A stretch of DNA of 38,537 nucleotides from an uncultured bacterium (GTDB lineage Bacteria; Bacillota_I; Bacilli_A; RFN20; CAG-826): contig CASDYC010000003.1 of the NCBI GenBank assembly GCA_949285665.1, positions 1 to 38,537 of the forward strand, read 5' to 3'. Of this stretch, positions 10,501-18,399 are shown in pieces. Below the pieces are notes generated by a model that did not search any database, was not told the DNA's origin, and worked only from the letters and a program-made list of their open reading frames with translations. Made by a program: the position numbers and the translations under genes. The first letter of the stretch is position 1, and the number at the start of each line of letters is the position of its first letter.

Positions 10501-11691
10501 ACCATAAATATATTCATTAGGATTGTCAATAAATTTAGCATAAGATGGTATTTTACTTTGTTTGTAATCAATGTTCTTTTCCTTGCAATAATTATCACTA
10601 TTTCTATTAAAAATTTTTCTATATACAGCATGCTCATATCCATATAATTTTTTTACGATATATTTAAACATTTCTAATTCTTTATCATGTTTTTTATAAA
10701 CATCAACCATACTTTCTGAAAGATAAGTATTTTTTCCTAAAAATTTCTTTACATATATAGCATCATAAATTTGTTTTGCAAAATCTAATAATAAAATTTT
10801 TTCTTTCAAAATTTTTTCATAATTTTCTCTATTTTCTTCATAGTTTTTTGTAAATGTTACTGTTTCATTTAAGTCTTCATCACCAATTTTACACGAGCCA
10901 CCAGTAACACTATGAACAAATAAATCGATTAAGGAATTCCATTCTTTGGTACCTTCTTTGTCTAAATCATATGCTGAACCATTTTTAAATAAACTTTTAA
11001 TATCTTTTTGACACTTTTTTGTATCATTTTTATCAATGTTATCTACTAATATTTGAAAAATTTGATTATATGTATCTTTACCTAAAATTTGTTCTACTTC
11101 AATTTCATCTTCTGATTTATCTTGGATAAAATTTACCAGTAAATCATTAACATTTTCAATTGTTTCGTAACTAACGGGATTATTATCATAATTGCTTTCA
11201 GTTAAAAAATTACCTCTTTTCTTAATGATATGATGTACAGTTAGATATAAATATCTTACATCTTTAAAACTTCCTTCTTCATCATAAATTTGAGCTTTTC
11301 TTAAATGATATATAGTTTTGTAGTTTTGATAGAATTCTTTTTCTTCATCTTTATTTTTAAATAATGGATATTTAACTTTATTATTGTCAGATTTATCTTC
11401 TAACCATAAATTAGATTCATTTAATCTTAAAAAGAAAGTTGGATCAATTTTGTTTATTTCGTCTTTAAAAACGTAATTATTTAATAAATAAATTCTGTAG
11501 TTTCTTCTTTGAAGTCTTCTTCTATTAGAACGCATACTTCTTCTAAATTTTGCATCACTTGCTTCATCAAATAATCTACATCCCCAAGCTGTTTTACCAT
11601 TTAATTTTAATAAATTATAATTTTCATCTGTAACAGCCCAACCAATTGAGTTTGAGCCTATATCAAGTCCTAAATAATATTTGTCAACCAT
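7516..11691 (-). CDS. cas9: CRISPR effector endonuclease Cas9 (type II-A)
   Basis: This 1391-residue RNA-guided DNA endonuclease is in the size range of long II-A Cas9 proteins. All catalytic positions are intact: RuvC-I Asp10 in YLGLDIGSNSIGWA, RuvC-II Glu812 in SIETRR, HNH His913 in NVDHIVPKS, and RuvC-III His1045/Asp1048 in HHAVDAY. The arginine-rich bridge helix (RRSMRSNRRRLQRRNYR) follows RuvC-I. The long middle is the helical recognition lobe and the last roughly 280 residues should hold the PAM-interacting domain, whose specificity cannot be read by eye. The start is ATG preceded by AAGGAG. It is the first gene of the cas operon, directly downstream of the tracrRNA terminator, so it appears to use its own promoter (TGGTAAAAT-like -10 near 11730). 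Confidence 0.98.
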   Translation of the reverse strand: MVDKYYLGLDIGSNSIGWAVTDENYNLLKLNGKTAWGCRLFDEASDAKFRRSMRSNRRRLQRRNYRIYLLNNYVFKDEINKIDPTFFLRLNESNLWLEDKSDNNKVKYPLFKNKDEEKEFYQNYKTIYHLRKAQIYDEEGSFKDVRYLYLTVHHIIKKRGNFLTESNYDNNPVSYETIENVNDLLVNFIQDKSEDEIEVEQILGKDTYNQIFQILVDNIDKNDTKKCQKDIKSLFKNGSAYDLDKEGTKEWNSLIDLFVHSVTGGSCKIGDEDLNETVTFTKNYEENRENYEKILKEKILLLDFAKQIYDAIYVKKFLGKNTYLSESMVDVYKKHDKELEMFKYIVKKLYGYEHAVYRKIFNRNSDNYCKEKNIDYKQSKIPSYAKFIDNPNEYIYGKEKGYNSFLNSCKDFISSIKSNEGFKSKIDSDPRLQEYLNKIELAIKNNSFLQRISDVNSSSFPHQFHEKELDIILKNASKHFEFLKKDNNIQKIKDIFRYKIEYYYGPINDKSKYSNVVFKSNNYEKILPWNFSELVDKDKTSKKFIDDHVSDCTYLIGESVLPRCSIIYNDFINLNILNTLKINGSVINQDIKLKLFDFINKNKKTTIRQMKKYLKENYTEYKNEIVISGIDNENDNFEFTSQIRPILSPVFDLTKTDIINKIDEIIIKTLTIFDSSKEQAIKIIKQNFDNLTREQEKAIRKLKCTEWGKLSKKFLTYTIFDEDGIVIGSILDLLKNNTKNLMQLMNDKQYHIQETINSLNADKTENFKIGEKLNEVIESAPPMMRRPAIQAMKIAKEIKKITKNDPQLISIETRRTNEVKDKNGKGKKKPSRYKELEQLINPLIKDIDETYKENIQSVSETLENLKDDEINNIKINSESIYLYFKQLGYDIYTGKQIDFNDVINGTDKYNVDHIVPKSLIKDDSLDNKVLVNVNTNQKEKNSAYPLNHTIQKNCQKLWKYLYSKKLMSSKKYNSLIRKTPISEEEKIGFINRQLNVLDYSNILVRKIFEIIFPKTQILFQKAENVSYIRNEYEITKVRELNDTHHAVDAYLNVVAGDILKKYYGYTYYRGINTSNLKTLNPENVIKHEFKVNEEMLKKIINICEQKDMLLTFRQKYLDAAFYDQNITARPDRSNNKLLYPIHSNNKLSDISKYGGFNNLSRSYFVIGKNDKNKKVMISVPIIFKNLTNYELNKRLCEIYSKSNKNVKFDLENKIYPNSLVYLDDVQSKFLLNLSNNKQLILTPVVPLFLKNSDRKYLKLIIKKKDYINNEEKFNSKDEYKFVRNKENSKFDIISKKLNIDLKNILLNELNKKEREYFKDKEKIIKITELLGPESNFKNLKIDEQIKNLIESVRYFNRKDGRFRVSMDKFINENPTLRLTSVTGLFFKDIKL

Positions 11692-11743
11692 AAAGCTCCT
11701 TTTTTATATAAATAAGTTTTATTTATTTTACCATATAATTTAA

Positions 11744-11835
11744 AAAAGAAAAAAACTCTCTTACGAGAGTTACCACATTTAAGGTCTTATAGCTATTTGC
11801 TTATTTGGACTTAGCGATGTTATCCTCAACATCCT
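11744..11835 (-). ncRNA. tracrRNA of the type II-A system
   Basis: The minus strand carries a 12-base match to the repeat complement (TTGAGGATAACA), then a bulge and CCAAAU. This pairs with the 5' part of the minus-strand repeat as a lower stem (GUUUGG with CCAAAU), an internal bulge (GA against UAAGU) and a long upper stem, the standard Cas9 repeat:anti-repeat form. AAUAAGC after it resembles the AAUAAGG that precedes the nexus in streptococcal tracrRNA. A terminal hairpin (11754-11760 with 11765-11771) ends in a T-run. A GATAAT -10 (11842-11847) and TTGTAT -35 (11865-11870), 17 apart, predict the 5' end near 11835, an RNA of about 90 nt. Confidence 0.88.
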
Positions 11836-11841
11836 ATTAAT

Positions 11842-11870
11842 ATTATCTTATAATTTTTCAAAAAATACAA
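11842..11870 (-). promoter_or_regulatory. Predicted tracrRNA promoter
   Basis: On the minus strand TTGTAT and GATAAT are separated by exactly 17 bases. The predicted start lies seven bases downstream, just ahead of the anti-repeat. It is the only plausible promoter in this gap that points toward the tracrRNA. Confidence 0.6.
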
Positions 11871-11999
11871 CACAATTATTTTATTCATTAAAATAAATTA
11901 AATATAATTTTTCACTTTTTTATCTTCATAAAAATACCAATTTTTGATATTTTTTTAAAATTTAATCAATTTTTTGTTTTAAATATTATAATTTATATC

Positions 12000-13304
12000 G
12001 TGATACCTGCAATAATAATATCAATATTATCAATACTTGGAATGATTGTATGTGTGTTTGCATGTCCGGTTTTAAAAATTAAAAACTTTGAAGTGCAAAC
12101 ATTTTGGTTTGCTCCAACTCTTGGAGCAATTATTCTTTTAATTTTTGGATTAGTTGATGCAAATGTTGTATTTTTAAGTATGATTGAAAATTCTAGTGTA
12201 AATCCTCTTGAGATATTAGTCTTATTTATATCGATGGTTTTCTTAAGTGTTGTCTTAGATGAAGTAGGATTTTTTAAATATTTAGCAACATTAGCAGTTA
12301 AAAAAGCAAAAAACTCACAATTTGCAATGTTTATTATATTATTTTTCATGGTATCAATTTTAACTATCTTTACTTCTAATGATATTATTGTTATTACTTT
12401 TACGCCATTTATTATCTTTTTTTGTAAGAATACTAAAATATCTCCAATTCCTTATTTAGTAGCAGAATTTGTTGCCGCTAATACTTGGAGTATGTTATTA
12501 ATTATTGGAAATCCAACTAATATATATTTAGCAACTTCATTTAATATAGATTTCTTTACATATATTAAATATATGTTTTTACCAACAATATTTGCTGGAA
12601 TTACTAGTTTATTAATCATGTTATTAATATTTAAAAATAAATTAAAACAAAAATTAGATTCTAATATATCAAGCGATTATATATTAGATAAAAATATATT
12701 TATAATATCTTTAATATTATTAATTATATGTATTATTTTATTAGCAATATCTTCTTTTATTAATTTAAGTATGTGGATAATATCTTTAACTTCTGCAGGG
12801 ATTTTATTAATATTTTTAATAATTTATTGTATATTTAATAAAGATAAAAGATATATCTTAAAAGAATCTATTTTTAGATTACCATTTAATTTAATTCCAT
12901 TATTATTATCAATGTTTGTAATTGTATTAACACTTCATCAATATGATATTACAACATATATATTTAACTTATTGAATACTAGTCAGCCAATATTAACATT
13001 TGGATTATCTTCATTTGTATTTGCAAATTTAACTAATAATATTCCAATGAGCATATTATATGTAGATATTATTAAAAACTTTACTAATATATCACCTCAA
13101 GCGATATATTCTAGTATTATTAGTTCAAATATTGCGGCATATTTTACTCCAATTGGAGCATTAGCTGGTATTATGTGGATGTCAATATTAAGAAAAAATG
13201 ATGTTGAATTTTCATTTTTAAAATTTTCAATATATGGAAGTATAATTGCAATTCCAACTCTCCTTGTTAGTCTTGGAGGTTTATATATTAGTTTTCTTTT
13301 TTAA
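12000..13304 (+). CDS. ArsB/SLC13-type (IT superfamily) anion permease
   Basis: This 434-residue integral membrane protein has about ten to eleven hydrophobic segments. It shows the two pseudo-symmetric hairpin motifs of the ion transporter superfamily (ArsB, NhaD, DASS/SLC13, CitMHS): FTSNDIIVITFTP followed by IIGNPTNIYLATS in the first half, and ANLTNNIPMSILYVD with SNIAAYFTPIGALAGIMW in the second. The substrate (arsenite, a dicarboxylate or Na+/H+ exchange) cannot be read from this. The start is uncertain: the GTG at 12000 has no ribosome site but lies eight bases after a TATAAT box, which would make the message leaderless; the first in-frame ATG is at 12042. No arsenic regulator or ATPase is nearby. 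Confidence 0.8.
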   Translation: MIPAIIISILSILGMIVCVFACPVLKIKNFEVQTFWFAPTLGAIILLIFGLVDANVVFLSMIENSSVNPLEILVLFISMVFLSVVLDEVGFFKYLATLAVKKAKNSQFAMFIILFFMVSILTIFTSNDIIVITFTPFIIFFCKNTKISPIPYLVAEFVAANTWSMLLIIGNPTNIYLATSFNIDFFTYIKYMFLPTIFAGITSLLIMLLIFKNKLKQKLDSNISSDYILDKNIFIISLILLIICIILLAISSFINLSMWIISLTSAGILLIFLIIYCIFNKDKRYILKESIFRLPFNLIPLLLSMFVIVLTLHQYDITTYIFNLLNTSQPILTFGLSSFVFANLTNNIPMSILYVDIIKNFTNISPQAIYSSIISSNIAAYFTPIGALAGIMWMSILRKNDVEFSFLKFSIYGSIIAIPTLLVSLGGLYISFLF

Positions 13305-13343
13305 AATCACTATCTTTCTTTTTTACATATTTTGCAAAACACT

Positions 13344-13808
13344 TTAAAAAAAATAATAATTAACAAATACAAAAATAATAAACAAAGGTAAATATATAAA
13401 AAAATAAAAACCAGGATTAAAATGTACACTAAAAGATGTGCTTGAATGCATTTCAACTCTATTTGTAAAAATACTAACAAATAAAAATATAGCGCTTAAA
13501 ATAACATAAATACTTGAAAGAAATATACCTAAATATATATTTTTAAACACCTTATATCTAATTATTAAATCTAAAAATCTAAAATAAAAATATAATAAAA
13601 ATAAACCACATATAATAATTAAATAAGATAAAACTTGTGCCATTAAATTATAAAAATATATTCCAATAAAAGTTTCAAAAGTTGTAAAACATAAAGAAAA
13701 TGACATTATTGAAAAATAATATACCCAAAAAGATCTTCTTACTTTAAAGTTATCAATCTCTTTTATATTACTTTCATTGACTATTTTTTCATATAATAAT
13801 TGCTTCAT
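13344..13808 (-). CDS. Small four-helix membrane protein, unknown function
   Basis: The 154-residue product has a short charged N-terminus (MKQLLYEKIVNESNIKEIDNF) and four hydrophobic stretches at about 27-53, 56-78, 88-112 and 130-154, the last running to the C-terminus. There are no catalytic motifs, no lipobox and no recognised domain. It is convergent with the permease gene at 12000-13304, with 39 bases between stops. No clear ribosome site precedes the ATG, so the start is tentative. Codon use and composition match the surroundings. Confidence 0.6.
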   Translation of the reverse strand: MKQLLYEKIVNESNIKEIDNFKVRRSFWVYYFSIMSFSLCFTTFETFIGIYFYNLMAQVLSYLIIICGLFLLYFYFRFLDLIIRYKVFKNIYLGIFLSSIYVILSAIFLFVSIFTNRVEMHSSTSFSVHFNPGFYFFIYLPLFIIFVFVNYYFF

Positions 13809-13848
13809 GTTTTATATTTTATAACACATCAAATAAAATATAAAGGAT

Positions 13849-14240
13849 TTATAAAGATAGCCAAGTTATTATTCTATTTTTGTCAACTTTATACGCTTTA
13901 TTCAAATTAATTTTATTTAATAATTCTCTTCTTTCTTTATTATTTTTTGAATTATTAACTTTACTTAATTCATTTACAATTATTGATTCTGCGTCTTTAA
14001 TTAAATATGGATTATGATATGAATCTTCATAATTAAATATGTTTATATTCTTATAATTTTTAACTTTATTTATTATTTTCTCTTGTTGAATTTCATTAAC
14101 AATATTATCTTTTTTTACAAAAACTAATGCATATCTAACACATTTTTTAGTTTTTATTACTTTATTAACGCTTAAAAAGATAATATTGGATGTGTTATAT
14201 AATCTTTAATAATTAATAATAAAAACAATAAATATAACAT
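13849..14240 (-). pseudogene. Frameshifted remnant of a small membrane-anchored protein
   Basis: From the ATG at 14238-14240 a hydrophobic segment (MLYLLFLLLIIKDYITHP) runs 22 codons to a TAA. A second frame, open from 14205 to its TAA at 13849-13851, continues with VIKTKKCVRYALVFVKKDNI and a long lysine- and asparagine-rich part ending RIITWLSL but has no start codon. The join lies at a run of five A residues near 14173-14177, so a single-base slip would restore a protein of about 129 residues. I do not recognise the family. It is either a recent pseudogene or an indel in the assembly. The rest of the gap up to 14391 holds only promoter-like AT-rich DNA and a repeat copy. Confidence 0.4.
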
Positions 14241-14311
14241 CACTTATTTATTTTAATCTATATTTTTTAAATATTAAAATAAAAAACTTAACAAATCTTA
14301 AATAATTTTTA

Positions 14312-14340
14312 AAAAACACTGCAAAACTTAAATATTTTTA
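14312..14340 (+). repeat. Copy 1 of an intergenic CACTGCAAAACYTAAATATTTTTA-type motif
   Basis: About 28 bases here match the segments at 22413-22440 and 33003-33030, with the shared core GCAAAAC followed by TTAAATATTTTTA or a near match. This copy is not followed by the second arm that makes the third copy a terminator. Confidence 0.4.
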
Positions 14341-14391
14341 TATAAATAAAATTTAAATATGGTAAAATATTTATGCACTTAGGAGGCGAAT

Positions 14392-16665
14392 ATGAAAACA
14401 AAATTTAGTATTGTAACTGTTGGTTTACTCTTATTATTAACTTCTTGTAATAATAGCGATTTAACAAACAGTCAATCAACCACAAGTAATCAAACAACTA
14501 CTACAACTACTACAGAAAATGAAGTTATTAAAATTGAAGACTTATTTAAAGAATTAACCAAAGATGATGGTTTATATTTGGCAGGTCTTCAAGATGACAA
14601 TAATAATGGAACACAAATTAAAAGAAAAGTTAACTTATTCTTTTCAAATGATGAATTTTATTCCGAAATTGATGGATTAGAAGCAATTCATTTATTTCCA
14701 AACGAAGAAAATATTGCATGTGAGAAAATATTAAATATTTCAAATACGTTTAATTATGAACCAGTTTTAGATTTTAATGATGAAGAAATTCCATTTTCAA
14801 ATTATCAAAATCCGTTTTTAACTTATACTTCTGATTTATTTAAATTAGAAAATAATAGTTATGTATATAATGTAGGTGAAAATGATCAATTAAAAGTTGG
14901 AGAAAGATTTTTAGGTTATATTAATTATCCAGTTTATAAAATTGAATTAAGTTTAAATAATAATTCACTAAATGATATTAAGTTATATTCAAAAGATAGT
15001 AATTTTTCATCTCTTACAACACTAAAATTATCTTCAAGTAGTGAAGTTATTGTCCCTGAAGTTACTACAAGACCAGAAACTAATGAATCAAAAGTTTTAA
15101 AGGAAGTTTTTGAAAAATTTAAAGCTTTAAATTACACTGCAAGTTATACTGATACTTCAAGTGACGGAACTATCACGAATGGAAAAATGATTGTTACAAG
15201 CGATGTTGTAACTCTCCAATATAATAAAGATAATAAAGATTATACAATTGGAGAAATTCAAAGTGATGAAAACACAATTACAACATTTTCATTATTAGAA
15301 GATGGAAAAATTCATGGAATTACTGCTGGTCAAACTGGATTAACAATGCTTCAAGTTTTAGCAACTGATTATCCAATTGCACCAGAATTTTATACATATA
15401 AAGATGGAGTTTATACTCCAGAAGATGTTGCTCTTCCATATTTATATCGTAATTCTCCAGTATTTTATTTAGAATTCACCCTTGGTGATCATTTAGCAGC
15501 AGATCCAAATAATTCATATAAATTAAAAATAAATGATGATGGAACTTATACAATTACTTATTCATATGATTATTATGATTATGTTAATTTAAAACAACAA
15601 AAAGGTGATATTAAAATTAATATTACAAATGTAGGAACTACTACTTCTCCATATACTTTAAATGATTATGTACCTTATACTCTTCCTCTTTCTTGGAGCG
15701 AAGTAATGGATGAAAGTTCTTATTCTGAATTTGAAACTTTAATGGGTGGAGATACAAGTATTCTTCCTTATCCTTCAAATATTGGAGTTAAAAATATTAC
15801 TGCTACATTCTATTATGGAATGGGATATTTAAATTTCTATAATGAAGAAAATTATACATTAGAAGGAATTTTATCTTCATATGAATTACTTCTTGAAAAT
15901 GCTGGATGGAGTAAAGGAAGTTATGATGAATATTATGGACAAACTTATATTTTTAAAACATCAACTCATGAAATAAGTTTTGTTATTGGTATTTCGATGT
16001 TTGGAGATTCAATTGAACTTGGTTCATTTACTTGTAAAATTGCTTCTCCATTTCATAATTTTTTAAGAGATAATTTTGCAATTAGTAATAATGCAACTGC
16101 TAGTACTACTATTAACATAGTCTCAAAAAATACAAATAATGAAGAAATATCTAATGAAACTATATATTATAAACGTTTATGGCAAGATAATTATAGATAT
16201 GAAGAATTAAGTAAAAATAATACAACTAATAAACAAATCTTATATTATGATGAAGCTTTATGGTCTGTTACTGCATATAATTTCATAGATGGAAATTATG
16301 TTTCAAGTGATACTACATTATATAACATTCCTTCTTTAAGTGATTTATGTAATGGCTATACCGATTATGTTAGTGAAATAAAAATAAATGACGATAAAAC
16401 TTATTATTATGAAGTTAGTGAATATAATACTTCTGTTGGAGTTGAATATTTATTAAGTGCATTAATTGGAGGAGAATTTACTTCAAGTAATTTAACTAGT
16501 AATGTAATATTTAATTTTAATGAAGAAACAAAATCATTTACTATTAATATGACTGCTAAAATTGAAGAAGAAAACGGTGTAAAAGAAATTACTTTAAATA
16601 GCATTGTAAGTGATGTTGGAACAACGGTTATTGACGATTTATCACTTCTTCCAAATAACAATTAA
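14392..16665 (+). CDS. Large secreted lipoprotein, unknown function
   Basis: This 757-residue protein has a signal peptide MKTKFSIVTVGLLLLL ending in the lipobox LLTSC, lipidated Cys at 19, followed by a Ser/Thr/Asn linker with a run of threonines (about 33-41). The start is firm: AGGAGG lies seven bases upstream and a TAAAAT -10 at about 14365. The rest looks like two or three related beta-rich units, each opening with a helix of the type KIEDLFKELTKDDG, SKVLKEVFEKFKALN or FHNFLRDNF and continuing with strands and NDDGTYTITY- or NDDKTYYYE-like turns. No enzyme motif is visible. A lipid-, peptide- or substrate-binding role would be a guess. It is monocistronic, ended by a strong terminator. 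Confidence 0.7.
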   Translation: MKTKFSIVTVGLLLLLTSCNNSDLTNSQSTTSNQTTTTTTTENEVIKIEDLFKELTKDDGLYLAGLQDDNNNGTQIKRKVNLFFSNDEFYSEIDGLEAIHLFPNEENIACEKILNISNTFNYEPVLDFNDEEIPFSNYQNPFLTYTSDLFKLENNSYVYNVGENDQLKVGERFLGYINYPVYKIELSLNNNSLNDIKLYSKDSNFSSLTTLKLSSSSEVIVPEVTTRPETNESKVLKEVFEKFKALNYTASYTDTSSDGTITNGKMIVTSDVVTLQYNKDNKDYTIGEIQSDENTITTFSLLEDGKIHGITAGQTGLTMLQVLATDYPIAPEFYTYKDGVYTPEDVALPYLYRNSPVFYLEFTLGDHLAADPNNSYKLKINDDGTYTITYSYDYYDYVNLKQQKGDIKINITNVGTTTSPYTLNDYVPYTLPLSWSEVMDESSYSEFETLMGGDTSILPYPSNIGVKNITATFYYGMGYLNFYNEENYTLEGILSSYELLLENAGWSKGSYDEYYGQTYIFKTSTHEISFVIGISMFGDSIELGSFTCKIASPFHNFLRDNFAISNNATASTTINIVSKNTNNEEISNETIYYKRLWQDNYRYEELSKNNTTNKQILYYDEALWSVTAYNFIDGNYVSSDTTLYNIPSLSDLCNGYTDYVSEIKINDDKTYYYEVSEYNTSVGVEYLLSALIGGEFTSSNLTSNVIFNFNEETKSFTINMTAKIEEENGVKEITLNSIVSDVGTTVIDDLSLLPNNN

Positions 16666-16698
16666 AACACTATAAAATTAATAACTCGGATAAATAAA

Positions 16699-16739
16699 AA
16701 GAGTTTTTGAATAAGACTTCAAAAACTCTTTCTTTTATT
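16699..16739. terminator. Bidirectional terminator between two convergent genes
   Basis: A perfect 13-bp stem (16699-16711 with 16718-16730) closes the loop TAAGAC. It has a T-rich tail on the plus strand (TCTTTTATT) and a T-rich tail on the minus strand. It serves the lipoprotein at 14392-16665 and the SHOCT protein gene at 16762-17286. Confidence 0.85.
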
Positions 16740-16761
16740 AATTTTTATTTAATTATAATTA

Positions 16762-17286
16762 TTATTTAATTTTATTTAAAATTTCAGCTTTCTTTTCTAA
16801 AAATTCTTCTTCAGTAATAATACCTTGTTTTTCCAAATCTTTCCATTTTAATAATAATTGAATTTTAGAATTCATATCAGGATCACAATTTTCTGCAGCC
16901 GTTAATCTTACAATAAGATAATGAATACCATACATAATTAATCCAGCAAAATATAAACTTGAACCAACCAATCCAATAACAATGCTAATTGATTTAACTT
17001 CAACACCAGTACTATATTCTGCAATGCAAAGTCCAAAAACAACAACATTTGCTACTAATAGTAATCCAATTCCAACTTTATTATATTTTGAAAAATATAA
17101 TACAATACCAAGCGATAATAAAAGAACAATAAAAATGCATCCTAGAACAGAATAAGCAAGACTATTTGTAACAATTCCGGCAATTCCTTGTGATTCATCT
17201 GCAGAACCTGAAATTAAAAATGCAAGTAAGCAGAAAACTGTAGCAATAAAGATAACTACTTTTTCGATAACTTTTAATATTTTCAT
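16762..17286 (-). CDS. Four-helix membrane protein with C-terminal SHOCT domain
   Basis: The 174-residue product has hydrophobic segments at about 8-26, 37-66, 71-90 and 99-126. It ends in a short helical hairpin, LLLKWKDLEKQGIITEEEF then LEKKAEILNKI, which is the SHOCT (short C-terminal) signature: a leucine-rich helix, a GxIT turn, then EEEFxxxKxxIL. SHOCT is an oligomerisation or protein-interaction motif found at the ends of many unrelated bacterial proteins; no activity is known from it alone. A GGAGGAAA ribosome site precedes the ATG. The gene lies upstream of a terminator and next to the DFYNRI repeat gene on the same strand. Confidence 0.75.
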   Translation of the reverse strand: MKILKVIEKVVIFIATVFCLLAFLISGSADESQGIAGIVTNSLAYSVLGCIFIVLLLSLGIVLYFSKYNKVGIGLLLVANVVVFGLCIAEYSTGVEVKSISIVIGLVGSSLYFAGLIMYGIHYLIVRLTAAENCDPDMNSKIQLLLKWKDLEKQGIITEEEFLEKKAEILNKIK

Positions 17287-17390
17287 AAATATTTCCTCCG
17301 ATACTCGTATTATACTTTAAAGTTAAATTATTGACAATATCTAAAAAATTAAAACATTAAATATAATAAATTATATATTATTAATTTATT

Positions 17391-17600
17391 TTATTTATTT
17401 TTAGCATTATATACAAGACCACTTGTAACATCACCTCTTGCAATAATTCTATTATAAAAATCTTTTGTAACATTTTGACTTTTATAATATGTTCCAAGTA
17501 TGCGATTATAAAAATCATATGCTACTTTATCGCCGTTTGGTTTTTCTTCAATATAACCTAATATTCTGTTATAAAAATCTTTGATTGGTACTCTACTCAT
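17391..17600 (-). CDS. Small protein made of three DFYNRI repeats
   Basis: The 69-residue ORF has a good AAGGAG site ten bases before its ATG. Three near-repeats fill most of it: KDFYNRILGYIEEKPNGDK (about 7-25), YDFYNRILGTYYKSQNVT (28-45) and KDFYNRIIARGDVTSG (46-61). The spacing of about 19-22 residues and the alternating hydrophobic and charged pattern suggest small beta hairpins that could stack or self-assemble. There is no signal peptide, membrane segment or catalytic motif. Comparable small DFYGRI-type ORFs occur in Firmicutes with unreliable enzyme names; I give none. It is encoded just upstream of the SHOCT gene on the same strand, 104 bases away. Confidence 0.65.
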   Translation of the reverse strand: MSRVPIKDFYNRILGYIEEKPNGDKVAYDFYNRILGTYYKSQNVTKDFYNRIIARGDVTSGLVYNAKNK

Positions 17601-17805
17601 AATAATTATTTCTCCTTTTTATATAGATATTTTACATAAACTATATTAATTAATTTATAAATTTTTATAAGCTCGTTATTATATGTTTTAAAGCTTTCTT
17701 TATATTAATAAGAATTAAGTTGTTTTTATACTAAATTAGTTATTTTTAATTTACTGATTAAAAAATTGACAATTTTTAAGCATTTTGAAATTGCATTTCT
17801 TTTAC

Positions 17806-18336
17806 TTAATTTAACTTTTCTAAACCATTCCAATATTTAATTCCCCAATTATCAAAATCCCATTTTAGATTATATAAATTACATTCATAATCAATATAAT
17901 AAATTAAATTATCTATCTTATTAACTATGAAATTTGTTGGATAATAATCAATATTAAGTCCGGCATTATAAATATTAGGAAACATTTCTCTCATTTGATT
18001 AATATAAATTGTTATATCTTTATTTTCTTTAATTAAACCAGATAAAACTGCTCCTTTTATATATTCTTTAATTATTATTTCTTTATCTATATCAACTGCA
18101 ATCATTTTAGGAATTCTAATTCCAGTATTAAATAAACGTTTATAATCATTTAATTCTGTTTCTATTTTATTTCCAAATTGATAATAAGGATATGGTTCAT
18201 GATGAATTTTCTTTAATACATATTCTTTATTATTCGCAACTACTAAATATGAATATCCACCTTTCCCATGACCTAAAAGTTTTATTATCTTATATTTAAT
18301 ATTATTTATTATTATTTCATCATTAATATCAAACAT
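17806..18336 (-). CDS. Minimal protein-kinase-like protein
   Basis: The 176-residue product carries a shortened kinase-like (PKL) fold. A glycine-rich loop LGHGKGGYSY at 21-30 is followed by an invariant-lysine candidate in YVLKK (42 or 43), a Glu in the next helix (about 60), a hinge-like IKEYIKGAVL, the catalytic-loop equivalent NIDYYPTNFIV (Asp130, Asn135) and YIDYE (Asp149) in place of DFG or DFE. The core residues of a phosphotransferase are thus present, but the C-lobe ends about 25 residues after Asp149, far shorter than Ser/Thr kinases and closer to the Kdo or aminoglycoside kinase style. The substrate is unknown. It could be active or a binding-only relative. Confidence 0.6.
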   Translation of the reverse strand: MFDINDEIIINNIKYKIIKLLGHGKGGYSYLVVANNKEYVLKKIHHEPYPYYQFGNKIETELNDYKRLFNTGIRIPKMIAVDIDKEIIIKEYIKGAVLSGLIKENKDITIYINQMREMFPNIYNAGLNIDYYPTNFIVNKIDNLIYYIDYECNLYNLKWDFDNWGIKYWNGLEKLN

Positions 18337-18399
18337 CTTTAAACTCCAATAATTTGTTATATTATAAATTACTCAATTTATTATAAAAAGATTTTGTTA

